A DNA stretch of 5,643 nucleotides from Alphaproteobacteria bacterium (GTDB taxonomy: Bacteria; Pseudomonadota; Alphaproteobacteria; Rhizobiales; Devosiaceae). Positions 1 through 5,504 of the stretch are shown here, piece by piece; position 1 is the first letter of the stretch; each line of letters opens with the position of its first letter. The translations under genes and the position numbers were made by a program. The notes below the pieces were generated by a model. The model ran no database searches and was not told where the DNA came from. It worked only from the letters and a program-made list of their open reading frames with translations. The stretch spans positions 1 through 5,643 of the forward strand of contig JAHJOS010000617.1 of NCBI GenBank assembly GCA_018820005.1. Reading direction: 5' to 3'.

Positions 1-97
1 CACCACGGTCAGGCGCAGCATCGGCATGGCCTATCGCCGTGGCACCCCGCGCCAGCGCCTGGTGCAGGCGCTGCTTGAAGCCATCGCCGGCGAGTAA
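1..97 (+). CDS. C-terminal end of a probable LysR-type transcriptional regulator (5' truncated)
   Basis: An open frame enters from the left edge (first whole codon at base 2) and stops at TAA 95-97, leaving 31 residues that start TTVRRSIGMAYRRGTPRQR and end LLEAIAGE. The pattern of basic residues, then IG(M/L)AYRRG(T/S)PR and a short amphipathic helix is what many LysR-type regulators show at the end of the effector-binding domain. Known of the family: an N-terminal winged helix-turn-helix and a periplasmic-binding-protein-like sensor domain, often encoded beside the genes they control. Here the gene runs in the same direction as the downstream operon rather than divergently, and a LysR-box-like dyad lies 79 bases past its stop. 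The reading frame is well supported; the family call rests on a short tail and could be wrong. Confidence 0.6.
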   Translation, partial: TTVRRSIGMAYRRGTPRQRLVQALLEAIAGE

Positions 98-98
98 A

Positions 99-167
99 GC
101 GCTGTCAGAGCACTTGGCCGGGCGCCGCCAGAGCGCTTGGCCGGGCGCTGTCAGAACGCTTGGGATC
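99..167. repeat. Three-copy 23-bp direct tandem repeat
   Basis: Three head-to-tail units occupy 99-121, 122-144 and 145-167, starting two bases after the upstream stop codon. Each begins GCGC(T/C)G(T/C)CAGA and continues into C(A/G)CTTGG; units 1 and 2 end in CCGG. Units 1 and 2 differ at 3 of 23 positions (5, 7 and 14). Unit 3 matches unit 1 at 17 of its first 19 positions and then diverges in the last four bases (GATC instead of CCGG). The 23-bp period is not a multiple of three and no gene covers it, so this is not a coding repeat. It lies upstream of the operon's likely promoter, so repeated protein-binding sites are one explanation and a neutral local duplication is another. Confidence 0.85.
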
Positions 168-175
168 ACCTGGCG

Positions 176-190
176 TTGCCTTTTCGGCAA
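176..190. promoter_or_regulatory. Candidate LysR-type regulator binding site (T-N11-A dyad)
   Basis: TTGCC at 176-180 and GGCAA at 186-190 form a perfect 5-bp inverted repeat around TTTTC, containing T177-N11-A189. A T-N11-A core inside an imperfect or perfect dyad is the established LysR-family box. It sits 116 bases upstream of the binding-protein start, next to the AT-richer stretch 188-222, and directly after a gene whose end looks LysR-like. I could not find a convincing -35/-10 pair: TTGAAC (207-212) and TTGAGA (216-221) are present, but no good -10 lies at proper spacing. The dyad is seen; its function is inferred. Confidence 0.4.
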
Positions 191-305
191 TCAAAGCCAC
201 GAAATTTTGAACTTCTTGAGAACGGTAACCTGAGCCATCATCGCCGTGTCGAGATGACAACCCGGAGAGGGAAAGCCGGGGATACTGCAACAGGGAACGC
301 AGCTC

Positions 306-1340
306 ATGTCCGTTTTTACGATGAATCGCCGCCGCTTTGTTCAGGGCGCAGCCGCACTGGGCGGCATGGCCACCACCCACAGCCTGATTGGCGTCACTGC
401 AGGCCTCGCCCAGGATGTGGCCAAGGTCCGCATGCAGCTTGGCTGGCTCGCCTCCAATGGCATTCTCGGTGAAGTTGCCGCCATCAAGCAGGGCTTTTTC
501 GCCGAAGAGGGCATCGAACTCGAAATCGTCCCCGGTGGTCCCAATATCGATGGCGTCGCAGGCGTCGCCGCCGGCCAGTCGCAGCTGGGCATGACCTCGT
601 CGAGCCCGGCCATCATGCTGGCACGCTCTGCCGGCATTCCGATCAAGGCATTCCTGGCTGGCTACCAGAAGCACCCCTTCTCCTATTTCTCGCTCGGCAA
701 GAACCCGATCCGCACCGCACAGGACATGGTCGGCAAGACCGTCGCGACACAGCCTTCCGCGGTCATTCTGCTGCGTGCCCTTTTGGCTGCCAACAATATC
801 GCCGAGGACCAGGTAAACATCGTCAACATGGGCTCCGACATGAACCAGTTGCTCACCGGCCAGGCCGACGTGGTGACGGGCTGGAACACCAATGTCGAAG
901 CCCTGCAGATCCTTGGCCCCGATGCACTCGAGCTGATGCTGTGGGATGCCGGCCTGCAGCTTTATGCCAACGTCTATTTCGCCACCGACGAGCAGATCGA
1001 CACCCAGGGCGATGTGCTGGCACGCTTTACCCGTGCTGCCGCCAAGGGCTGGGCCTATGTGCGCGACAACCAGGAAGCGGCAGTCGATACGCTGGTCGAG
1101 GCCTATCCCAACATGCAGCGGGCGCCCGAGCTGCTGGCCGTGGGCGCAGTGTCCAACTATTCGTTTGGCGACACCACCAAGGCTGACGGCTGGGGCACCA
1201 TGAGCCGCGAGCTGTGGGAAGCCCAGATCAAGGCCTATTCCGATCTCGGACAGTTCTCGGGCCCAGTTCCGACCCTTGATGAGGTTGTGACCTTCTCTGT
1301 GCTCGACGCCACTGTCGACGCGCGCAAGGCCGTGAGCTGA
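306..1340 (+). CDS. ABC transporter substrate-binding protein, NMT1/THI5-like (SsuA/TauA-type), Tat signal
   Basis: A 344-residue periplasmic solute-binding protein of the nitrate/sulfonate/taurine/thiamine-precursor group. The N-terminus carries a twin-arginine signal, NRRRFVQG at residues 7-14, followed by a hydrophobic stretch (about 11-30) and a likely cleavage after GLA (33-35). The mature part opens with VRMQLGWLASNGILGEVAAI, then KQGFFAEEGIELEIVPGG (61-78) and a stretch AGVAAGQSQLGMTSSSP (85-101), the usual first lobe of this fold. DMVGKTVATQPS (140-151) and QLLTGQADVVTGW (181-193) fit the second lobe. Start 306 is chosen because GGGA (293-296) lies 9 nt upstream; the internal ATG at 321 lacks a ribosome site but would still keep the RRR motif. 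It heads the importer and probably the whole operon. The family does not reveal the ligand: members bind sulfonates, pyrimidines, riboflavin, aromatic acids and others. Linked CoA-pathway genes point to an organic acid or its precursor (inference). Confidence 0.9.
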   Translation: MSVFTMNRRRFVQGAAALGGMATTHSLIGVTAGLAQDVAKVRMQLGWLASNGILGEVAAIKQGFFAEEGIELEIVPGGPNIDGVAGVAAGQSQLGMTSSSPAIMLARSAGIPIKAFLAGYQKHPFSYFSLGKNPIRTAQDMVGKTVATQPSAVILLRALLAANNIAEDQVNIVNMGSDMNQLLTGQADVVTGWNTNVEALQILGPDALELMLWDAGLQLYANVYFATDEQIDTQGDVLARFTRAAAKGWAYVRDNQEAAVDTLVEAYPNMQRAPELLAVGAVSNYSFGDTTKADGWGTMSRELWEAQIKAYSDLGQFSGPVPTLDEVVTFSVLDATVDARKAVS

Positions 1341-1342
1341 CC

Positions 1343-2146
1343 ATGTTGGCGGCCTTGCAACAGGAGCCGGAAACCACTGCGACCCAGCCGGCAATATCGA
1401 TCAGGAACGTCTCGGTTCGCTTCGGCGAGGGTAAGGGCGAGGTCACGGCGCTGTCCGATGTCTCGCTCGACATTCCCGAGGGGGGCTTTGTCACCATGCT
1501 GGGGCCCTCGGGCTGTGGCAAATCCACCTTGCTGCGGGCCATTGCCGATCTGGTCCCGACCAGCGGCGGGGAAATCTCTGTGCTGGGGCGTTCGCCCCGG
1601 CAGGCACGCGAAGGCCGTGACTTCGCCTTCGTGTTCCAGGACGCCACGCTGCTGCCGTGGCGCAGCGTCATCGACAATGTGCGTCTGCCGCTCGAGGTGG
1701 GCAAGAAAGCAGGCGCAAGTTACGACGACCCGCACAAGCTGCTGAAAATGGTCGGGCTGGCGGGGCGTGAAAATGCCCTGCCCCACGAACTCTCGGGCGG
1801 CATGCGCCAACGCGTGGCGATTGCCCGGGCGCTGGTGACACGCCCGCGCATCCTGCTGATGGACGAGCCATTCGGCGCGCTCGACGAAATCACCCGCGAC
1901 AAACTCAATGAAGAACTGCTGCGCATCTGGCAGGAGACGGGCACCACCATCGTTTTCGTGACCCATTCCATCCCTGAAGCGGCGTTCCTGGGCCAGCACG
2001 TGCTGATGCTCAAGGCCCATCCGGGTCGGGTCAAGGATTTCATGAAGGTCGAATTCCCGGCGGGCCGCTCGCTGGCCATCCGCGACACTGTCGAATTCAT
2101 CACCGTCACGGCGCGGTTGCGCTCGATGCTGGAGGAATGTCTATGA
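1343..2146 (+). CDS. ABC transporter ATP-binding protein (SsuB/TauB-type)
   Basis: The 267-residue cytoplasmic ATPase that powers the importer. All nucleotide-binding elements are intact: Walker A GPSGCGKST (54-62), Q-loop FQDATLLPW (98-106, Gln99), signature LSGGMRQR (150-157), Walker B ILLMDEP (170-176, with Glu175 as the catalytic base), D-loop GALD (178-181) and H-loop His208 in FVTHS. QDATLLPW and MDEPFGALD are typical of the nitrate/sulfonate/taurine import ATPases. Length is normal for the group. The gene starts 2 nt after the binding-protein stop, with only a weak ribosome site (GTGAG 1332-1336), so translation is probably coupled to the upstream gene. Its stop codon overlaps the permease start. 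It should pair with the permease that follows; nothing suggests a defect. Confidence 0.95.
   Translation: MLAALQQEPETTATQPAISIRNVSVRFGEGKGEVTALSDVSLDIPEGGFVTMLGPSGCGKSTLLRAIADLVPTSGGEISVLGRSPRQAREGRDFAFVFQDATLLPWRSVIDNVRLPLEVGKKAGASYDDPHKLLKMVGLAGRENALPHELSGGMRQRVAIARALVTRPRILLMDEPFGALDEITRDKLNEELLRIWQETGTTIVFVTHSIPEAAFLGQHVLMLKAHPGRVKDFMKVEFPAGRSLAIRDTVEFITVTARLRSMLEECL
2131..2136 (+). promoter_or_regulatory. Ribosome binding site that decides the permease start
   Basis: GGAGGA lies inside the last codons of the ATPase gene. Two in-frame ATGs follow, at 2137 and 2143. The first directly abuts the site with no spacer, which is unsuitable for initiation; the second has a 6-nt spacer and forms an ATGA overlap with the ATPase stop. 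The start at 2143 is therefore preferred. Confidence 0.75.
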
Positions 2147-2970
2147 CCCACGCCCTGTCGACCCCGGCCAGCCGCAACATCGAAGGCAATGAGGGTCTGT
2201 TTCATCGCATCGCCGATATGTTCCAGCGCCGCCTGCCCGTCATCCTGACCACGCTTGGCATTCTGGTCGTCTGGCAGGTCGGGGTCACCGTCTTTAACGT
2301 CCCGACGTTCATGGCGCCCAGCCCCACTGCCATCGCGGTCGCGCTCTACGAGAATGCCGGCACGCTGTGGCGCAATGTGCAGCCCACCATGCTGGAGGCG
2401 GCACTGGGCTTCGTGTTCGGCAACCTGTTCGCCATCCTGCTGGCGGTCTGGTTCGTGCATAGCCCCACCGCTGAACGCGCAGTCTATCCCATCGCGGTCT
2501 TCGTCAAGGCGATCCCGATTATCGCGTTGGCGCCGATCCTGGTGCTGATCTTTGGCAATGGGCTGACACCCAAGATCATCATTGCTGCGCTGATCTGCTT
2601 CTTCCCCACGCTGGTGAACATGGTGCAAGGCCTCAAGTCCGCCAGCCCGGCCATGCTCGATCTGATGCGGGTGCTGTCAGCCAGCCAGAGCGAGATCCTC
2701 TGGAAGGTGCGTATTCCGGCATCACTGCCGTTCCTTTTCGCGGCTTTGCGCATCGCAGCCACGAGCTGCGTCATGGGCGCCATTGTCGCCGAATGGATCG
2801 GCTCGACCTATGGGCTGGGCGCGCTGATCATCGACGCAACCTTCAATTTCCGGTCGGCGCTGCTCTACGCCACCGTGGTGATCGCGGCTTTGCTGGCCGT
2901 GGTCCTGTTCTCACTGGTTTCATTGGCGGAAAGCCGCATCGTCCGGTGGAAGCCGGCCGCGTCCGAATAG
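2143..2970 (+). CDS. ABC transporter permease (SsuC/TauC-type)
   Basis: A 275-residue inner-membrane permease; one gene, presumably acting as a homodimer as in related systems. Hydrophobic segments are visible at about residues 31-51, 85-104, 116-136 (ending APILVLIFGNG), 144-160, 194-216 and 240-261, roughly six helices as expected. VPTFMAPSPTAI (53-64) is the usual VPxxxxPSP motif after the first helix. The cytoplasmic EAA-type coupling loop spans about 171-196: DLMRVLSASQSEILWKVRIP leading into ASLP. It departs from the family consensus, with Ser-Ala-Ser where EAA..LGAS-type members have Gly-Ala-Ser, but keeps the IPASLP end. AEWIGSTYGLGALI (216-229) is a strongly conserved motif of the group. 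It overlaps the ATPase stop by 4 nt, which implies coupled translation. A start 6 nt upstream (2137) is possible but poorly spaced from the ribosome site. Confidence 0.93.
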   Translation: MTHALSTPASRNIEGNEGLFHRIADMFQRRLPVILTTLGILVVWQVGVTVFNVPTFMAPSPTAIAVALYENAGTLWRNVQPTMLEAALGFVFGNLFAILLAVWFVHSPTAERAVYPIAVFVKAIPIIALAPILVLIFGNGLTPKIIIAALICFFPTLVNMVQGLKSASPAMLDLMRVLSASQSEILWKVRIPASLPFLFAALRIAATSCVMGAIVAEWIGSTYGLGALIIDATFNFRSALLYATVVIAALLAVVLFSLVSLAESRIVRWKPAASE

Positions 2971-2975
2971 GCGCG

Positions 2976-2983
2976 AGGAGGAG
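2976..2983 (+). promoter_or_regulatory. Strong Shine-Dalgarno for the flavoenzyme gene
   Basis: AGGAGGAG lies 8 nt before the ATG at 2992, in the 21-nt gap after the permease stop. It is a near-ideal anti-16S match and the strongest ribosome site in the window, so the oxidoreductase is probably translated independently and more heavily than the coupled transporter genes. The gap has no hairpin or T-run, so transcription should pass through. Confidence 0.8.
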
Positions 2984-2991
2984 TTTATATC

Positions 2992-4356
2992 ATGCAGTCC
3001 CCCATCATTTTGCCGTCCCGGCAGGTCAATGTCGTGGATCGGTCCGATGTCGTCGTGGTTGGCGGCGGCCCGGCCGGCATCTCGGCGGCCATTTCAGCAG
3101 CCCGCAATGGCGCCAGCGTCACGCTGCTCGAACGCTATCCCTATGTCGGGGGCCTTGCTGCAGGCGGCATGGTGCTGGTGCTCGACGACATGATCAACGG
3201 CACCGAAGTCACCGTGCAGGGCATCTGCACCGAGATGATCGAGCGCATGGAGCGCAAGGGGCTCGCCGTGGTGCCGACCGAAAACGACCGGACCCTGGAA
3301 TTTCGCGATACGCCCGAAGCCTGGCAACGCTGGGCGCGCTGGGGTCTGTTCGACTTCCACGTCCAGAGCAATCCCAATGCACATCCGGTCTGCTACGCCG
3401 CCGCCTTCGATCCCGATGCCTTCAAGCAGACCTCCTATGACCTGCTGACCGACGCCAAGGTCAAGATCCGGCTGCACAGCTGGTTCTCGTCGGCCATTGT
3501 CGAGGACGGCAGGATCACGGGCGTCGTGTGCCAGACCAAGGCCGGGCTCGAAGCCATCATGGGCTCGGTGATCATCGATACGACGGGCGATCTGGACGTC
3601 GCGGCCAGTGCGGGCGCAGCCCATACCAGCTCCGATTTCATCCTCACCACCGTGTCGCGCTGGGGTGGCGTCGACACCGATGCGGCCGAGCGCTTCGAGC
3701 GCGAAGAGCCCGAGCGGTTCAAGGCGCTCGACCATGAGGCCAAGCGGCTGATCGGCGGCTGCTGGTCGTTCTGGTGGCTCAAGACCCCCCTGCCCGGCAT
3801 TGTCTGGCTCAATTGCCCGCATATGCCCAAGCTGAGCGGCATGAAGGTCGAGGACCTGACTGCGGCCGAACTGGAAGGCCGGGCCCGCATTGCGCGCCTG
3901 CTCGATTTTGCCCGCGAGAACCTGCCCGGCTTTGAAAAATCCTATGTGGTGGACTTCGCGCCCCAGACCGGCGTCCGCCAGACCCGCCTGCTCGAAGGGT
4001 CCTATGTCGTCAGCAAGGATGACGTGATGCACCGCCGTCATTTTGAGGACACCGTCTGTCGTGGCCGCGATTACTACACGCCATACCGCTCCATGCTGCC
4101 CAAGGAGATCGACCAGCTCATCGTCGCCGGCCGACACTATTCGGCAACCCCGCAGGCGCAGAAATCGAGCCGCGAGATCCCGCCCTGCATGGCGATGGGC
4201 GAAGCCGCGGGCGTTGCAGCCGTCGTCTCGCTCAATGCCGGCGTCACCGCGCGCAAGGCCGACATAGCTGAAATCCGCAAGCGCCTGCGCGCCCAGGGCG
4301 CCGACCCCGGCGACATTCCATCCGCCAACGCACTCGTCCTGGAGGCTGCAGAATGA
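2992..4356 (+). CDS. FAD-dependent oxidoreductase (FAD_oxidored family)
   Basis: A 454-residue, probably cytoplasmic flavoenzyme. The N-terminal Rossmann fold shows SDVVVVGGGPAGISAAISAA (18-37) with GGGPAG at 24-29, followed by VTLLER (43-48), whose acidic residue Glu47 should hold the FAD ribose, and YVGGLAAGGM (51-60). VIIDTTGDLDVAASAGA (193-209) matches the D-x-T/A-G-D-x-D-V-A motif of FAD_oxidored proteins, and PQTGVRQTRLLEGSYVVS (324-341) matches their GVRETR..G.Y segment. The C-terminal FAD contact is LIVAGRHYS (376-384), then SREIPPCMAMGEAAGVAA (393-410). The middle (about 210-320), rich in Trp and including WSFWWLKTPLP (258-268), is probably the substrate side. No signal peptide, haem motif or iron-sulfur cysteine cluster is seen. 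It is not an acyl-CoA dehydrogenase by sequence. It follows the importer and overlaps the CoA-transferase start by 4 nt, so it likely oxidises the imported compound or an intermediate. The substrate is unknown. Confidence 0.88.
   Translation: MQSPIILPSRQVNVVDRSDVVVVGGGPAGISAAISAARNGASVTLLERYPYVGGLAAGGMVLVLDDMINGTEVTVQGICTEMIERMERKGLAVVPTENDRTLEFRDTPEAWQRWARWGLFDFHVQSNPNAHPVCYAAAFDPDAFKQTSYDLLTDAKVKIRLHSWFSSAIVEDGRITGVVCQTKAGLEAIMGSVIIDTTGDLDVAASAGAAHTSSDFILTTVSRWGGVDTDAAERFEREEPERFKALDHEAKRLIGGCWSFWWLKTPLPGIVWLNCPHMPKLSGMKVEDLTAAELEGRARIARLLDFARENLPGFEKSYVVDFAPQTGVRQTRLLEGSYVVSKDDVMHRRHFEDTVCRGRDYYTPYRSMLPKEIDQLIVAGRHYSATPQAQKSSREIPPCMAMGEAAGVAAVVSLNAGVTARKADIAEIRKRLRAQGADPGDIPSANALVLEAAE
4341..4356 (+). 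promoter_or_regulatory. Stop/start coupling junction, oxidoreductase to CoA-transferase
   Basis: GGAGG (4341-4345) sits in the final codons of the oxidoreductase gene, 7 nt before ATG 4353, and the ATG shares bases with the TGA at 4354-4356. This supports the start of the next gene and points to termination-reinitiation. The same 16-nt arrangement recurs at the next junction. Confidence 0.75.
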
Positions 4357-5504
4357 CATCGCTCCCGCTGGATGGCATCCGCGTCATCGACTTCACCCAG
4401 GTCATGCTTGGCCCCTGCTGCACCCAGATGCTGGCCGATTACGGCGCCGAGGTGATCAAGGTCGAAAAGTCCAAGATCGGCGATCTGTCGCGCTGGTCGC
4501 TGGGCTCGGACCCGGACGGTCTGAACAATCCTGTGTTCACCTCGCTCAACCGCAACAAGAAGAGCCTGGCGATCGATCTCAAGGCACCCGAGGCGCGGGC
4601 GCAGGTGCTTGAACTGCTGCGCACCGCCGATGTCGTGGTCAACAATTTCCGGCCCGGCGTCATGGAGCGCATGGGCTTTGGCTACGAGGACCTCAAAAAA
4701 ATCAATCCGCGCCTCGTCTATGGCGTGGGCACCGGCTTCGGGCTCGAAGGTCCATACCGCCACAAGGGCGGTCAGGACACACTTGCCCAGGCGCTGACCG
4801 GCGTGATGGAGCGCAAGTCGGACAATACGCACCCAACCGCGGTCTATTCGACCACGCTCGCTGATTATTCCGCCGGCATGCATCTGGTTCAGGGCATCCT
4901 GCTGGCGCTGCTGCATCGCGATCGCACCGGCGAGGGCCAGCAGGTGGCGGTGAGCCTTTACAGCTCCCTGATCGCCATGCAGATGCAGGAAGGCACCATG
5001 CACCTGATGCGCAACAAGGAGCTCAACTGGTCGGCCTTTCCGCTGACCGGGGTGTTCGAGACCACCGATGGGGCCCTGGTCATGGTCGGGGCCTTCAAAC
5101 CCAATCCGCTGCAGGATATCTGCGCCGCCCTCGAGATCGAGGACCTGTCGCAAAAGCCCGAGCATCGGGATTTCGATGCGCAGATGGCGTCGCGACCTGT
5201 GCTGCAGGCGGTGTTTCGAGAACACTTTGCCACCAATACCACGGCCCACTGGCTCAAGCGGCTCGAGGATGTCGACATCCTCTGCTCGGAAGTGCGCTCG
5301 CTTCCCGAAGCGCTGGCCGACGAGCAGACGCTGATCAACAAGCTGATCCTTGAGGTGGGCGAAACGCCGGCCGGCCCGGTGCGGGTCATCGGCTCGCCCA
5401 TCGATATGTCCAATGCCGAGGTGACCATACGGCTCAAGCCACCGACCCTGGGTGAACATAACGACGTCATCCTGGCCGAGCTCAACCAGGAAGCCGCAGA
5501 ATGA
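4353..5504 (+). CDS. Class III CoA-transferase (CaiB/BaiF family)
   Basis: A 383-residue cytoplasmic enzyme that moves CoA between carboxylic acids; family members include formyl-CoA, carnitine and (R)-benzylsuccinate CoA-transferases. The N-terminus LDGIRVIDFTQVMLGPCCTQ (6-25) and MLADYGAEVIKVEK (26-39) are family hallmarks. GDLSR (43-47), NRNKKSLAIDLK (66-77), NNFRPG (97-102) and LVYGVGTGFG (121-130) follow in the usual order. Asp171 in STTLADYSAGM (166-176) aligns by motif with the catalytic Asp that forms the acyl-aspartyl anhydride in formyl-CoA transferase. RTGEGQQVAVSLYSSL (191-206) and PPTLGEHNDVIL (363-374) complete the fold. Length is typical (about 380-430). The donor and acceptor acids cannot be predicted. 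Position between a flavoenzyme and a crotonase suggests activation of the imported or oxidised acid for beta-oxidation-like steps. A CaiB/BaiF racemase (for example of the alpha-methylacyl-CoA type) is less likely but not excluded. Confidence 0.93.
   Translation: MTSLPLDGIRVIDFTQVMLGPCCTQMLADYGAEVIKVEKSKIGDLSRWSLGSDPDGLNNPVFTSLNRNKKSLAIDLKAPEARAQVLELLRTADVVVNNFRPGVMERMGFGYEDLKKINPRLVYGVGTGFGLEGPYRHKGGQDTLAQALTGVMERKSDNTHPTAVYSTTLADYSAGMHLVQGILLALLHRDRTGEGQQVAVSLYSSLIAMQMQEGTMHLMRNKELNWSAFPLTGVFETTDGALVMVGAFKPNPLQDICAALEIEDLSQKPEHRDFDAQMASRPVLQAVFREHFATNTTAHWLKRLEDVDILCSEVRSLPEALADEQTLINKLILEVGETPAGPVRVIGSPIDMSNAEVTIRLKPPTLGEHNDVILAELNQEAAE
5489..5504 (+). promoter_or_regulatory. Stop/start coupling junction, CoA-transferase to crotonase
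   Basis: GGAAG (5489-5493), part of AGGAAG, precedes ATG 5501 by 7 nt, and the ATG overlaps the TGA at 5502-5504. This fixes the crotonase start and implies coupled translation. It matches the junction at 4341-4356 in 14 of 16 bases. Confidence 0.7.

Noticed and set aside
226..300. Possible TPP riboswitch, suggested by ACCTGA (228-233) and AGGGAA (292-297) ahead of a THI5-like transporter
   Set aside because: The CTGAGA element is missing, the spacing between the two fragments is far too long, and the expected helices cannot be drawn. The match is chance.
39..472. Two overlapping + strand open frames (39-233 and 137-472) that read through the intergenic region and tandem repeat
   Set aside because: They overlap the regulator tail and the binding-protein gene in other frames, the 23-bp repeat breaks any coding periodicity, and neither product resembles a protein family.
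105..1394. Long open frame on the - strand (429 codons) opposite the regulator gap and the binding protein
   Set aside because: It mirrors the + strand gene in GC-rich DNA, where antisense frames stay open by codon bias. Its translation has no recognisable domain, and the + strand gene has clear family motifs.
2971..2991. Possible transcription terminator between the transporter and enzyme genes
   Set aside because: The 21-nt gap has no inverted repeat or T-tract; it is filled by a ribosome binding site and spacer.
2793..3440. Open frame on the + strand (215 codons) bridging the permease and oxidoreductase
   Set aside because: It is out of frame with two convincing genes, is Arg/Gly-rich and motif-free, and has no supporting ribosome site.
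3094..4359. Long open frame on the - strand (421 codons) opposite the oxidoreductase
   Set aside because: Same codon-bias effect; the + strand product has complete FAD motifs and a strong ribosome site, whereas the antisense product is low-complexity His/Gly/Ala-rich with no motif.
4137..5459. Long open frame on the - strand (440 codons) across the oxidoreductase/CoA-transferase junction
   Set aside because: It spans two well-identified + strand genes and resembles no known family; treated as an antisense shadow.
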